From the NCBI RefSeq assembly GCF_024055595.1, contig NZ_JAMXOF010000002.1, positions 992,001 through 1,056,000 of the forward strand: 64,000 nucleotides of DNA, written 5' to 3'. The notes beneath the pieces are model-generated. The model did not search any database and had not been told where the DNA came from. It saw nothing but the letters and a program-made list of their open reading frames with translations. Below, piece by piece: positions 27,529 through 36,701 of this stretch; the stretch's first letter is position 1; each line of letters opens with the position of its first letter. Source of the stretch: Mucilaginibacter aurantiaciroseus (GTDB lineage Bacteria > Bacteroidota > Bacteroidia > Sphingobacteriales > Sphingobacteriaceae). A program made the translations under genes and the position numbers.

Positions 27529-28590
27529 TTATCCCACAACGTATTTTATTAAAGGTAGTTTGCTTAAAATATAAATTAAAAGCCATGCTATCGCGAAGCA
27601 GACCAAAGCTATAAGCGGGATGCTAAGAGCAGGATTAAGAATAGTATAGTGAACATCCATCAGCTCAAAACCATTGAGTACTAATGCATGGCTTAAGTAA
27701 ATGCCAAGGGTATATTTACTGGCATTATTCATCACTTTGTTAACTGTTGGGTTAAGTTTTACAACCGTATGCTTTGCGATGAGGAACGCACTGGCAGATA
27801 GCACCAGTACAAACGGGCCGATAGGTTCGTAAAATAAAGTGCTTAAGCCCTTACCCTCAACTTCAAGATAATAAGTGCCCGTGGCGATTATAGCCGTAAA
27901 AGCCACAAACAAAACCACGGTAATAAACAGCAATCCGCGGATGCAAAATTGTTTGTAGGCCAGATAATGCCCCAGTACCAGGTAGCCAATATAGCCTGCA
28001 AAATTATGCAGGTCAATAGCGGTATCAAACCTGGTAAAGTACGGTTTATTGATGAGCATGGTAATAAACCAGATCGCCAGGAAATACAGGATTTCTTTTT
28101 CTGTAGCGTTGCGCACAAAACTGCTTAGGATTGGGATGAACAAGTACAAGCTAAACAATAAATATACATACCAAAGATGGTAGTAGCTGCCCAATTTAAG
28201 GTTATGTAAAACCATTCGGATGTTTGTCCATGCATCTTTGGTGAAGTAAAACTCCTCGTTATTCCAGCGGTAGGCAATGTAGATGAGGCTCCAGAAAAGG
28301 AAGGGGATAATGAGCCTGCTAATACGCTTCTTCAGAAAATCCGTCAGTTCATATTTGCGATGGAGCAGTAGCGCACCCGTTATCATCACAAAAACCGGCA
28401 CCGCAAAACGGACTGCGGCATTATAAATATCGGCTGCCATCCACCAATTTAGCGGACTATCAGCATACTTAAAAAGCAGCGGCGAGGCGGTATGCAGTAC
28501 AATCACCGCAAACATGGCTATCAGCCGCAGGTTGTTTATCCAACTGATGTTTTGGGTGCCGCTTTGCGTTATGCTGTCGCTGAATTTCAA
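27529..28590 (-). CDS. Acyltransferase family 3 membrane protein
   Basis: The 353-residue protein is almost wholly hydrophobic, with about ten membrane helices. The start WINNLRLIAMFAVIVLHTAS carries the family's conserved N-terminal Arg and His. Later blocks include WSLIYIAYRW and YTLGIYLSHALVLNG. Such proteins O-acetylate surface polysaccharides or other envelope molecules. The acceptor is unknown. It is a single gene with its own upstream region. Confidence 0.85.
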   Translation of the reverse strand: MKFSDSITQSGTQNISWINNLRLIAMFAVIVLHTASPLLFKYADSPLNWWMAADIYNAAVRFAVPVFVMITGALLLHRKYELTDFLKKRISRLIIPFLFWSLIYIAYRWNNEEFYFTKDAWTNIRMVLHNLKLGSYYHLWYVYLLFSLYLFIPILSSFVRNATEKEILYFLAIWFITMLINKPYFTRFDTAIDLHNFAGYIGYLVLGHYLAYKQFCIRGLLFITVVLFVAFTAIIATGTYYLEVEGKGLSTLFYEPIGPFVLVLSASAFLIAKHTVVKLNPTVNKVMNNASKYTLGIYLSHALVLNGFELMDVHYTILNPALSIPLIALVCFAIAWLLIYILSKLPLIKYVVG

Positions 28591-28634
28591 GTTAGGTTTG
28601 AGTTAATTAATGCAATATAATTGATATGAAAGCA

Positions 28635-28669
28635 AAACGCTAAGCAGCATAAAATTTCGCTTAGCGTTT
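28635..28669 (-). terminator. Terminator of the aminotransferase gene
   Basis: A perfect 11-bp stem (28635-28645 with 28659-28669), followed on the minus strand by TTGCTTTC. It lies 45 bases after the stop. Confidence 0.8.
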
Positions 28670-28713
28670 ATATATAATTAGTTGTTATGCCTACTGCAAC
28701 TGTTTACTGCCAA

Positions 28714-29910
28714 CTAAATTCGTCCAGGGTATTGCTTTAAGCTTTCGGCTAAACATTCCATGGCTTTGTTCAGGTCGTCGTTATTAAGTACGTAAGCCAT
28801 GCGTACTTCGTTTAACCCTGCGCCTTTTGTGCTGTAAAAGCCGGTTGCAGGTGCCATCATTACCGTTTGGTTGTTGTGGCTAAAGCTTTCCAGCATCCAC
28901 TGGCAAAACTTATCCGAGTTATCTATCGGGAATTTTGCTACCACGTAAAACGCGCCGCCCGGATTGGGGCAGTACACACCTTCAATTTTATTAAGAGCGG
29001 TAACCAGCGTATCGCGTCGTTTAGTGTATTCTTTATTTACGGCGGTAAAGTATTCGTCGGGGGTGTCAACGGCGGCTTCCCCGGCAATTTGCTCAACCAT
29101 ACCTGCTGACAAGCGTGCCTGGGCGAATTTTAATCCCGCTGCCAATACAGCTTTGTTTTTAGTGATCAAACAACCTAAACGGGCGCCGCATGCGCTATAA
29201 CGCTTACTTACCGTATCCATTACAATCACATTTTCATCCAAACCGCCCAGGTGCATGGGCGATATAAACTTGCGGCCATCATAGCAAAACTCGCGGTATG
29301 CTTCGTCACTAAACAGGTACAGGTCATATTTCAGGGCAAGTTTTTTCAAAGCGTCTAGTTCTTCCAGCGAGTATAAATAGCCGGTTGGGTTATTGGGATT
29401 GCAAATGATGATCGCCTTGGTTTTATCTGTTATCAATTTCTCAAAATCGCTGATCGGCGGCAACGCGAAACCGTTATTGATGTATGATAAAATTGGTTTT
29501 ACCACAATATCACTCTGGTTTGCAAAACCATTATAGTTGGCGTAAAATGGTTCGGGAATAATTACCTCGTCGCCCGGGTCAAGGCAGGCCATCATACCAA
29601 TAGTAATGGCTTCAGATCCGCCGGTGGTAACAATAATATTGTCGGGCGTAATATTGTAGCCCAGTTTGTTATAGTATTCGGTTAGTTTTTTGCGATAGCT
29701 TAAAGTGCCTTCAGATGGCGTGTACGCCCACACCTTAAAATCGATGTTTTTGATCGCGTTTAGCATACCTTCCGGGGTCTCAATATCCGGCTGGCCTATG
29801 TTTAAGTGATATACTTTTTTACCTTCAAGCTTAGCTTTATCGGCAAAGGGCGTTAATTTTCGAATAGGAGAGGCGGGCATGCGCTGCCCTTTTTCAGATA
29901 TTTTTGGCAT
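28714..29910 (-). CDS. PLP-dependent aminotransferase, class I (aspartate/aromatic type)
   Basis: The 398-residue protein shows class I fold motifs: YHLNIGQPDIETPEGM, VTTGGSEAITIGMMACLDPGD, IIICNPNNPTGYLY, the PLP-binding Asp/Tyr in LFSDEAYREFCYDG, and the Schiff-base lysine in MDTVSKRYSACGARLG. C-terminal EVRMAYVLNNDDL contains the substrate-carboxylate Arg. It moves amino groups between glutamate and 2-oxo acids. The exact substrate (aspartate, aromatic or other) cannot be decided from this sequence. Confidence 0.92.
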   Translation of the reverse strand: MPKISEKGQRMPASPIRKLTPFADKAKLEGKKVYHLNIGQPDIETPEGMLNAIKNIDFKVWAYTPSEGTLSYRKKLTEYYNKLGYNITPDNIIVTTGGSEAITIGMMACLDPGDEVIIPEPFYANYNGFANQSDIVVKPILSYINNGFALPPISDFEKLITDKTKAIIICNPNNPTGYLYSLEELDALKKLALKYDLYLFSDEAYREFCYDGRKFISPMHLGGLDENVIVMDTVSKRYSACGARLGCLITKNKAVLAAGLKFAQARLSAGMVEQIAGEAAVDTPDEYFTAVNKEYTKRRDTLVTALNKIEGVYCPNPGGAFYVVAKFPIDNSDKFCQWMLESFSHNNQTVMMAPATGFYSTKGAGLNEVRMAYVLNNDDLNKAMECLAESLKQYPGRI

Positions 29911-29932
29911 GGGGCAAAATTAGTAAAAAAAA

Positions 29933-30090
29933 GCCCCCTCCGTATCTTCCCCGGGAGGGGAGAATTAAAAATTTTCTTTAAGCCCCTCTCTCTCGGAGAT
30001 GAGTCGGGTTGAGGTCATAAAAAAGGCACCCATTTATTGGTGCCTTAATTTTTTTTTAGCCCTCTCTTCCGCGGGGGGGTTGAGTGGGGC
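29933..30090. repeat. Interspersed GC-rich repeat (copy 1 of 3)
   Basis: Contains AAGCCCCCTCCG...CCCCGGGAGGGGAG and AAGCCCCTCTCTCTCGGAGA blocks related to the repeats at 42682-42775 and 44080-44186. It sits between two leftward genes and surrounds the terminator at 30023-30046. Confidence 0.6.
30023..30046 (-). terminator. Terminator of the DUF1573 gene
   Basis: An 8-bp stem AAGGCACC/GGTGCCTT with T runs on both strands, so it may work in both directions. Confidence 0.85.
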
Positions 30091-30097
30091 TGCCTTC

Positions 30098-30499
30098 TTA
30101 TTTGCTGCTAACCGGTGCTTTTGCAACTACTTCACCCACAATATTTAAATATTTTGTTGGAGTTTTAGCGTTTGATGTTACCACAATGGTTTTGTTAAAT
30201 GCCGAAGCTACAGCTGCGTTGTAAGTAATTTTGATCGAGCCTTTTGCGCCTGCTAACACAGGTGTTTTGGTGTAATCGGCAATGGTACAACCGCAGGTAG
30301 GTTTTACCTCTGTTAAAATAAGGGGCTCTTTACCAACGTTAGTAAATTCAAAAACAGTGGTTACCGGGGTTCCTTGTGCAATTTTACCAAAATCGTGTTT
30401 CTCTTCGTTGAATTTAAACTCGGCTTTTGTGTCGGTTTGGGCAGATGCATTAAAGGCAAAGCCTAAAACCACCGCGCATATCAGTAATATTTTTTTCAT
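30098..30499 (-). CDS. Secreted DUF1573 protein
   Basis: The 133-residue protein has a signal peptide (LLICAVVLGFAFNASAQ) and a single DUF1573 immunoglobulin-like domain with EEKHDFGKIAQG, FEFTNVGKEPLILTEVKPTC and GCTIADYTKTP. The two Cys around CGCT are usual in the family. Abundant in Bacteroidota; role unknown, probably periplasmic. Confidence 0.92.
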   Translation of the reverse strand: MKKILLICAVVLGFAFNASAQTDTKAEFKFNEEKHDFGKIAQGTPVTTVFEFTNVGKEPLILTEVKPTCGCTIADYTKTPVLAGAKGSIKITYNAAVASAFNKTIVVTSNAKTPTKYLNIVGEVVAKAPVSSK

Positions 30500-30636
30500 G
30501 GTTACCTGTTTGATTATTACAAATATAAAAGGTTTAACCTAAATACAAAACTATTGCAAAAACAATATGTTTTACATTAACCGATACAAATAACAAAATA
30601 GAATTTCCTAATTTTACCGCCTAAACAAAATTTTAT

Positions 30637-33069
30637 ATGCCCGAAACTGTATTGAACACAGGCAACACCGAAAATGCTGCCGAACTCAGTTTTGACGATT
30701 TTAGAAAAATTGTAATTGATGATTACCGCGTTGGTTTCGAGAGCCGCCAGGCTAGTATTATTGGCAGGCGCGAGGTTCTAACAGGTAAGGCCAAGTTTGG
30801 TATTTTTGGCGACGGCAAAGAAGTCGCGCAGCTGGCTATGGCAAAAGCTTTTAAAAAGGGCGACTGGCGCGCGGGATACTACCGCGACCAAACTTTTATG
30901 TTTGCCACCGGTATGAGCAACCTAAAGGAGTTTTTTGCTCAGCTATACGCCAACCCCGATATTGAGAAAGATCCTGCATCTGCCGGAAGGCAAATGAATT
31001 GCCACTACGCTACACGCTATGTTGATGCAGACGGTAACTGGACAAACCAGGCCGAAACCATGAACTGTGCCGCGGATATATCTACCACCGGCGGCCATAT
31101 GCCGCGTTTGCTTGGTTTGGCTTATGCCTCAAAACTATACCGCCAAAATAAAGAACTGGAGTACCTGAAGAACTTTTCGGTAAATGGTAACGAGGTTGCT
31201 TTTGGCACTATAGGCAACGGTTCAACGTCCGAAGGTTTATTTTTTGAGACGTTTAATGCTGCAGGTGTTTTACAGGTGCCCATGGCTATTTCTGTTTGGG
31301 ATGATGCCTACGCCATATCTGTACCGGCAAAGCTGCAAACTACAAAAGAAGATATATCCGAAGTGCTTAAGGGTTTCCAAAGGGATGCCAAAGGCAACGG
31401 GTACGAGATATTTAAAGTACGCGGATGGGATTACGTCGCCCTTTGCGAAACTTACGAACGCGCCATCAAAATTTGCCGCGAAGAGCATGTGCCGGTATTG
31501 ATCCACGTAGTGGAGATGACCCAGCCGCAAGGCCACTCAACATCGGGCAGCCATGAACGTTACAAGTCTAAAGACCGCCTGGCTTGGGAAGAAGAACATG
31601 ATTCTCTGCTGCAAATGCGTAAATGGATGATAGAAACGGCGATTGGCACTGCCGAGAAGATAGACGAGATTGAAGCAGAAGCTAAAAAACACGTTCGTAA
31701 CTGCCAGCGCGAGGCATGGAGCGAGTTAGAGAATGAGATAAAAGCGGAAATGGCAGAGGCTGTTGACCTGATAGACAAGATCGCGCAGCAATCTCCGCAA
31801 CGCGATGTGTTGATGGGATTAATGTCGGGCCTGCAAACTTGTGTTGACCCGGGCCGCCGCGATACTATTGCCTGCATCCGTAAAGTATTACGCTTAACGG
31901 TTAAAGAAAACAGCGATGCCCGCCAAAATCTGGTAAACTATTTGGTTGCCGAAAAAGGTAAAAATACCGAACGCTTTAACTCAAAACTATTTACCGATAC
32001 CCCAAAATCGCCATTGTACGTGCCTGTTATTGCACCGACTTATGATGACGATGCCAAAGTAATGGATGGACGCGAAGTTTTGAACGCCTGCTTTGATGCT
32101 AACTTCGAACGCGATAAATCTATTGTTGCTTTCGGTGAAGATGTTGGTGCCATAGGCGATGTTAATCAGGGATTTGCCGGTTTACAAACCAAATATACCG
32201 ACCTGCGCATTACCGATACCGGTATCCGCGAAGCGACTATTATTGGACAGGGAATGGGCTTAGCCATGCGTGGCTTACGCCCAATTGCGGAGATCCAGTA
32301 TCTGGATTACCTGCTGTATTCCATCACCGTTTTAAGTGATGATCTGGCAAGTTTAAGCTACCGTACCCGTGGAGGGCAACGCGCACCACTTATTGTGCGT
32401 ACACGTGGCCACCGTTTAGAGGGTATCTGGCACTCGGGGTCGCCGCTTGGTTTTATACTGAATGCGTTGCGTGGTATGCACATCTGCGTTCCGCGCGATA
32501 TGACCCAGGCTGCCGGCATGTACAACACCCTGCTGCGTGGCGATGAACCTGCACTGGTTATTGAATGCCTTAACGGTTACCGCTTAAAAGAAAAATTACC
32601 TGCCAACGTTGGCGAGTTTACCGTGCCGTTAGGCAAGGCCGAGATTTTGAAAGAAGGTACAGACGTTACCGTAATTACCTACGGCTCTACCCTGCGCATC
32701 GTAATGGAGGCTGCCGAGGAGCTTAGCAAAATGGGGATCAATATAGAAGTGATAGATCCGCAAACACTTTATCCATTCGATACTGAAAACCTTTGTGGTA
32801 AATCGCTACAGAAAACAAATAAGCTTTTGGTGGTTGATGAAGACCTGCCTGGTGGTGGTTCTGCATTCATCCTGCAAAAAGTTATCGAGGCGCAAAACGG
32901 CTACTATTCGCTCGATTCGCAACCCAAAACCCTTTGCGGCGCCGAACACAGGCCACCATATGGCTCAGATGGCGACTACTTTAGCAAACCATCACATGAT
33001 GATGTGATAGAAACTGTTTACAAAATGATGAATGAAGCTAACCCGGGTAAGTATCCTGCGATATTTTAA
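30637..33069 (+). CDS. 2-oxo acid dehydrogenase E1, alpha and beta subunits fused
   Basis: The 810-residue protein joins both E1 subunits of a branched-chain type 2-oxo acid dehydrogenase. Residues about 15-400 are E1-alpha: YYRDQTFMFATGM, the thiamine diphosphate/Mg motif GNGSTSEGLFFETFN (near residue 193) and the phospho-loop-like HSTSGSHERYKSKD. Residues about 470-805 are E1-beta: VAFGEDVGAIGDVNQGF, AEIQYLDYLLYS, and DPQTLYPFDTE. It decarboxylates branched-chain 2-oxo acids and passes the acyl group to E2. The E2 and E3 genes are not adjacent. The fusion is usual in Bacteroidota. Confidence 0.93.
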   Translation: MPETVLNTGNTENAAELSFDDFRKIVIDDYRVGFESRQASIIGRREVLTGKAKFGIFGDGKEVAQLAMAKAFKKGDWRAGYYRDQTFMFATGMSNLKEFFAQLYANPDIEKDPASAGRQMNCHYATRYVDADGNWTNQAETMNCAADISTTGGHMPRLLGLAYASKLYRQNKELEYLKNFSVNGNEVAFGTIGNGSTSEGLFFETFNAAGVLQVPMAISVWDDAYAISVPAKLQTTKEDISEVLKGFQRDAKGNGYEIFKVRGWDYVALCETYERAIKICREEHVPVLIHVVEMTQPQGHSTSGSHERYKSKDRLAWEEEHDSLLQMRKWMIETAIGTAEKIDEIEAEAKKHVRNCQREAWSELENEIKAEMAEAVDLIDKIAQQSPQRDVLMGLMSGLQTCVDPGRRDTIACIRKVLRLTVKENSDARQNLVNYLVAEKGKNTERFNSKLFTDTPKSPLYVPVIAPTYDDDAKVMDGREVLNACFDANFERDKSIVAFGEDVGAIGDVNQGFAGLQTKYTDLRITDTGIREATIIGQGMGLAMRGLRPIAEIQYLDYLLYSITVLSDDLASLSYRTRGGQRAPLIVRTRGHRLEGIWHSGSPLGFILNALRGMHICVPRDMTQAAGMYNTLLRGDEPALVIECLNGYRLKEKLPANVGEFTVPLGKAEILKEGTDVTVITYGSTLRIVMEAAEELSKMGINIEVIDPQTLYPFDTENLCGKSLQKTNKLLVVDEDLPGGGSAFILQKVIEAQNGYYSLDSQPKTLCGAEHRPPYGSDGDYFSKPSHDDVIETVYKMMNEANPGKYPAIF

Positions 33070-33072
33070 GAG

Positions 33073-33615
33073 GTGGATATTGTGGGGACTATTATCACGC
33101 TCATCACAGCGCATTTAATTAGGCCTTTGATTATTACTATTCTTGTTGTAATTGTTTTAAGAGCGATTTTTAAAAAGAAATACAATTTTGAAAATGTTAT
33201 CACTATCATTAAATGGATACTGATAGCATTTTCTGTTTTATCAATCCTGTTCTTTTTATTGACGTTACTTCAAGGCGATGTAGGCTACAAACTTTTTATC
33301 GATAGGGCAACCGGCCTCTATAAGTATTCGTACTGGTTTATGCTTACATGCGGATTCATAGTTCCACTATTATTATTTATTAAAAGACTTGGAAAAAGTA
33401 TTGCCGTTCTTTTATTAGTCGCTATCTGTATAAATATAGGGTGGCTATTTGAAACTATAGTCATATATATGACCGATAGTCATCGGGACTATGTTAATGA
33501 AGCCTTCAATTATGAGCGTGAACTAACATTAATTATTGAAGGGGCGTATTGGGCGGTTATAATTTTGTTTAGAGGGCGATTGAATGCTAAACACGATATA
33601 ACCCAGGCCGCATAA
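33073..33615 (+). CDS. Hypothetical membrane protein
   Basis: The 180-residue frame starts at a GTG three bases after the E1 stop and has about five membrane helices (IITLITAHLIRPLIITILVV, WILIAFSVLSILFFLLTLL and later ones). No family was recognised. The tight spacing suggests translation coupled to E1. It ends two bases before the stop of the convergent symporter gene. Confidence 0.7.
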   Translation: MDIVGTIITLITAHLIRPLIITILVVIVLRAIFKKKYNFENVITIIKWILIAFSVLSILFFLLTLLQGDVGYKLFIDRATGLYKYSYWFMLTCGFIVPLLLFIKRLGKSIAVLLLVAICINIGWLFETIVIYMTDSHRDYVNEAFNYERELTLIIEGAYWAVIILFRGRLNAKHDITQAA

Positions 33616-33616
33616 A

Positions 33617-34843
33617 TTAATTCGCTTTATACACAACCTGTTTCTCTCCGGCAAACCTATTAATCAACATCGCGGCAGCTGTATCGCCTGTGGCGTTCAA
33701 AAGCGTGGCTACCGGGTCAATCAATGTGCCGATGATAATGGCAGGCGGCAGGGCTTCGGGCGGGAAGCCGTAGGCCGAGATAAAGAGCAGTTCGCCGATG
33801 TAGCCACCGTTGGGGATGCCGCCTTCAACAATACTTACCAAAACCGTCATGCCCAGCGCCAGTACGATCACTTCGGCACTGTCAAAGCTTCGGCCAAACA
33901 TGGCAAACACAACAGACATTTTCAGTATAGAGGAAATGCTGGAACCATCTTTATGCAAAGTGCCTAACAGCGGAATGGTTATCCCGGCAATAGCATCTGT
34001 AATCCCCATTTTTTTGGCAGCGTCTAAATTGGCAGGTATGGTGGCAATACTACTGCAGGTACCCACCGCCATAGCGGAGGGGATGATGTTGTTTTCCCAG
34101 TATCGTTTAATACCCTTTACACCACCTGCAATAAACGCGTAGAGGCTGTAGAATACAGCATAGTAAAATAAGCTTACGCCATAACCTATGCCCAAAACAT
34201 GGGCGTAAGTGCCAAATAGCGATGGCCCAAATACAGCTACCTGGTAAGCAAAATAGGCGCCCAGGCCTATAGGGCCGGCTTTCATGATGATGCCGAATAC
34301 TTGCTTAAATACCTCGTTACCCGCGTTTAAAAATTGTACAAATGCTTGTCCTTTTTCTGCCGCGCCGCGTGCACCAAAACCAACCAGAATGGCAAATATG
34401 ATCATTGCCAGCATGTTCTTACGCGATAACAGGTTGAAAAATTCGCTGGTGGTAAACAACTGGGTTATCTGATCGCCTGATAGGTTCTTGCCTATTGCTG
34501 CAGGCGTTACACCCACTGCCGTAAATGATGTTTGCCCTATCGGGAAAAGCCACAAAGCAAAAATAGTGAGGAGTGCAGCCATGATCAGTGTGCCCAAAAA
34601 CACACCCGACATCACACCCATAATTCGCCCCAGCTTTTGCGAGCCATGTAAATTGGCAATGGCCGAAGAAATAGCAAAAAACACCAAAGGTATCACGGCA
34701 ACAAATAGCAGGTTCAGGAATATATCGCCAATTGGTTTTAGTACCTCGGCCCGTTCACCAAGTACAATACCGGCTATGCTACCTGCTATAATACCGGTTA
34801 TCAGCCATATCATCCCGCTATAATTTTTTATCCAGTTACTCAT
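33617..34843 (-). CDS. Dicarboxylate/amino acid:cation symporter (DAACS family)
   Basis: The 408-residue membrane protein has the family's eight-helix plan, the conserved serine-rich loop region and the C-terminal transport core: TCSSIATIPANLDAAKKMG, IPLLGTLHKDGSSISSILKM, and IGTLIDPVATLLNATGDTAA (the helix 8 substrate-binding stretch with Asp and Asn). It imports glutamate, aspartate or C4-dicarboxylates with sodium or protons; the precise substrate is not readable. Single gene. Confidence 0.92.
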   Translation of the reverse strand: MSNWIKNYSGMIWLITGIIAGSIAGIVLGERAEVLKPIGDIFLNLLFVAVIPLVFFAISSAIANLHGSQKLGRIMGVMSGVFLGTLIMAALLTIFALWLFPIGQTSFTAVGVTPAAIGKNLSGDQITQLFTTSEFFNLLSRKNMLAMIIFAILVGFGARGAAEKGQAFVQFLNAGNEVFKQVFGIIMKAGPIGLGAYFAYQVAVFGPSLFGTYAHVLGIGYGVSLFYYAVFYSLYAFIAGGVKGIKRYWENNIIPSAMAVGTCSSIATIPANLDAAKKMGITDAIAGITIPLLGTLHKDGSSISSILKMSVVFAMFGRSFDSAEVIVLALGMTVLVSIVEGGIPNGGYIGELLFISAYGFPPEALPPAIIIGTLIDPVATLLNATGDTAAAMLINRFAGEKQVVYKAN

Positions 34844-34974
34844 TTATTTCCTGACTTTTTGGTGCGAACTAATCGTTTTGAAAGGTAAATAATATCCCTC
34901 TTAAAATATTTATTCATGTAAGTTATTTCTCTATTTTTGCTTATGCCTAAAACAGGCTGTTATATATTACAACT

Positions 34975-35553
34975 ATGGATACTACATTTTCAGCAATAGC
35001 AGATATTATTAAGGCTCGCCGTACCATCAAACCGTCTACCATGAACGGTAACAAGATCCCGAATGGCCACATAGCTTCAATACTTGAACTTGCCGACTGG
35101 GCGCCTAACCACGGCAATACCGAGCCTTGGCGCTTCATCGTATTTGAAGACCCTAAAGTTTACTGCGAGCAACATGCCGAGCTGTACAAAGCCGCCAACT
35201 CCGGCGAAAGCTTTAATCCAACTGTTTATACCAACTTTCAAAATCAGGCTAACAATACATCGCATGTTATTGTAGCTTACCAAAAACGCGGCGATCTGCC
35301 AAAGATCCCCCAGTTTGAAGAAGTGATAGCTGCATCATGTGCCGTTCAAAACCTTTTATTAGGTGCAACAGCGTTAAATATCGGCGCTTTCTGGAGCACT
35401 GGTGGTATGGTTTTAAAACCTGCTTATGCCGAGCATTTTGGTTTAGGTGCTGAGGATAGCGTACTTGGTGTTTTGTTTATGGGCTATACAGACGCACAGC
35501 CAGAAGGTAAAAGGAAGACAGCGATAGAAGAAAAGATCACCTGGAATAAATAG
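34975..35553 (+). CDS. Nitroreductase-family flavoprotein
   Basis: The 192-residue protein has the FMN-binding Arg motif IKARRTIKPSTMNG, LADWAPNHGNTEPWRFIVFE, then SCAVQNLLLGATALNIGAFW and the final GVLFMGYTDAQPEGKRK. Family members use FMN and NAD(P)H to reduce nitro compounds or quinones; the physiological substrate is unknown. The subgroup is similar to YdjA/RutE-like short forms. Confidence 0.9.
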   Translation: MDTTFSAIADIIKARRTIKPSTMNGNKIPNGHIASILELADWAPNHGNTEPWRFIVFEDPKVYCEQHAELYKAANSGESFNPTVYTNFQNQANNTSHVIVAYQKRGDLPKIPQFEEVIAASCAVQNLLLGATALNIGAFWSTGGMVLKPAYAEHFGLGAEDSVLGVLFMGYTDAQPEGKRKTAIEEKITWNK

Positions 35554-35667
35554 AATATCCGACTTTAATTTTATTTCTGCAAAGTAGTTTTACTTAACTT
35601 TAAAGTATCAATATTTCTTTAAAGTGGATTATTAGATTACCATGACAATATTTTTGGTATTTTTTCG

Positions 35668-35675
35668 TATATTTG
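35668..35675 (+). promoter_or_regulatory. -7 element TATATTTG of the L,D-transpeptidase gene
   Basis: Exact match to TAnnTTTG, 75 bases before the ATG; no -33 TTG at the best spacing. Confidence 0.45.
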
Positions 35676-35749
35676 TTTTAACAATATCAACTAATAGTAT
35701 ATCATTAGGTGTGTTGTACCAAACTAACTAAACGATTAAACCAATATTT

Positions 35750-36538
35750 ATGAGGAAACACTTGTGGTGGATCATTGGCACTTTATTGTTATTTTCTATT
35801 ACGGTTATAAGTTGGAAACCGACAAGCGCGATCAAGAAAAATGAAATTTCGGCTAAAACATTCGGTGCTAAAGAATACTTTGCACAGTATGTGGCTAATA
35901 TTTACGCAACAGCTAACCTGCAGCAATCAGGTATGGATGTTGCCGTATTCCAAAAAGCAATTACCGGTTATTTAAACCTTAAACTGGCTAATAAATTAGC
36001 CCCAAACAGCAATATTATTACAGTTGTCGATTTTAATAAATCGAGCCGCGAGAAACGTATGTGGATTATCGACGTATTGAACAAATCGGTATTGTTAAAC
36101 ACATGGGTTGCCCACGGGCAGGGTAGCGGTGATGATAGGGCAAGTCATTTCTCCAATAATAACGATTCGCACCAAAGCAGCCTTGGTTTTTATTTGGCAA
36201 GCGAGGTTTACATGGGTAAACACGGCCGTTCATTAAAGCTGGATGGTTTGGATGCGGGCATAAACAGTGCGGCACGTGCACGTGGTATTGTTATACACGC
36301 TGCCGATTATGTATGCCAGAATACCATCAACCAAATTGGCCGTTTGGGCCGTAGTTTTGGTTGCCCTGCGGTATCTCCCGAGGTATCCGATCAGGTTATC
36401 AATGCCATTAAAGGCGGCTCTATGCTGTTTATTAACGGTAATGATAGCAACTATACATCTAAATTATTAGATGATACAGCCCCTGCTAATGCTATTACGC
36501 CAGATACAACAGCTGCGGTTACTACAGACAAATTTTAA
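35750..36538 (+). CDS. Murein L,D-transpeptidase catalytic-domain protein (YkuD_2 type)
   Basis: The 262-residue protein has an N-terminal signal/anchor (LWWIIGTLLLFSITVISW) and a YkuD_2 domain with WIIDVLNKSVLLNTWVAHGQ, GFYLASEVYMGKHGRSLKLD, His183 (IVIHAADYV) and the catalytic Cys205 (GRSFGCPAVS). It probably acts in the periplasm on peptidoglycan stem peptides. A second, larger L,D-transpeptidase of another type is encoded convergently just downstream. Confidence 0.88.
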   Translation: MRKHLWWIIGTLLLFSITVISWKPTSAIKKNEISAKTFGAKEYFAQYVANIYATANLQQSGMDVAVFQKAITGYLNLKLANKLAPNSNIITVVDFNKSSREKRMWIIDVLNKSVLLNTWVAHGQGSGDDRASHFSNNNDSHQSSLGFYLASEVYMGKHGRSLKLDGLDAGINSAARARGIVIHAADYVCQNTINQIGRLGRSFGCPAVSPEVSDQVINAIKGGSMLFINGNDSNYTSKLLDDTAPANAITPDTTAAVTTDKF

Positions 36539-36560
36539 ACAAACTAACCAACTATAAAAA

Positions 36561-36587
36561 AGCCCGTCAGCAGCAATGCGACGGGCT
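36561..36587. terminator. Terminator after the YkuD_2 gene
   Basis: An 8-bp stem AGCCCGTC/GACGGGCT; T run on the minus strand (six T), weaker on plus. It lies between convergent genes and may serve both. Confidence 0.75.
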
Positions 36588-36621
36588 CCTCTATTACACG
36601 GATTTCACCGATTTATTATGA

Positions 36622-36670
36622 TTCATCGATAAAGATAATTTCAAAAATTGAAATTGATTTTATCGATGAA
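36622..36670. repeat. 49-base nested palindrome between convergent genes
   Basis: Outer arms 36622-36633 and 36659-36670 (TTCATCGATAAA and complement) and inner arms 36637-36644 and 36648-36655 (AATTTCAA/TTGAAATT). No T tract; could be a protein site or RNA hairpin. Confidence 0.65.
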
Positions 36671-36701
36671 GTAACTATTTTTAACCTATGATTTTCAATC
36701 A

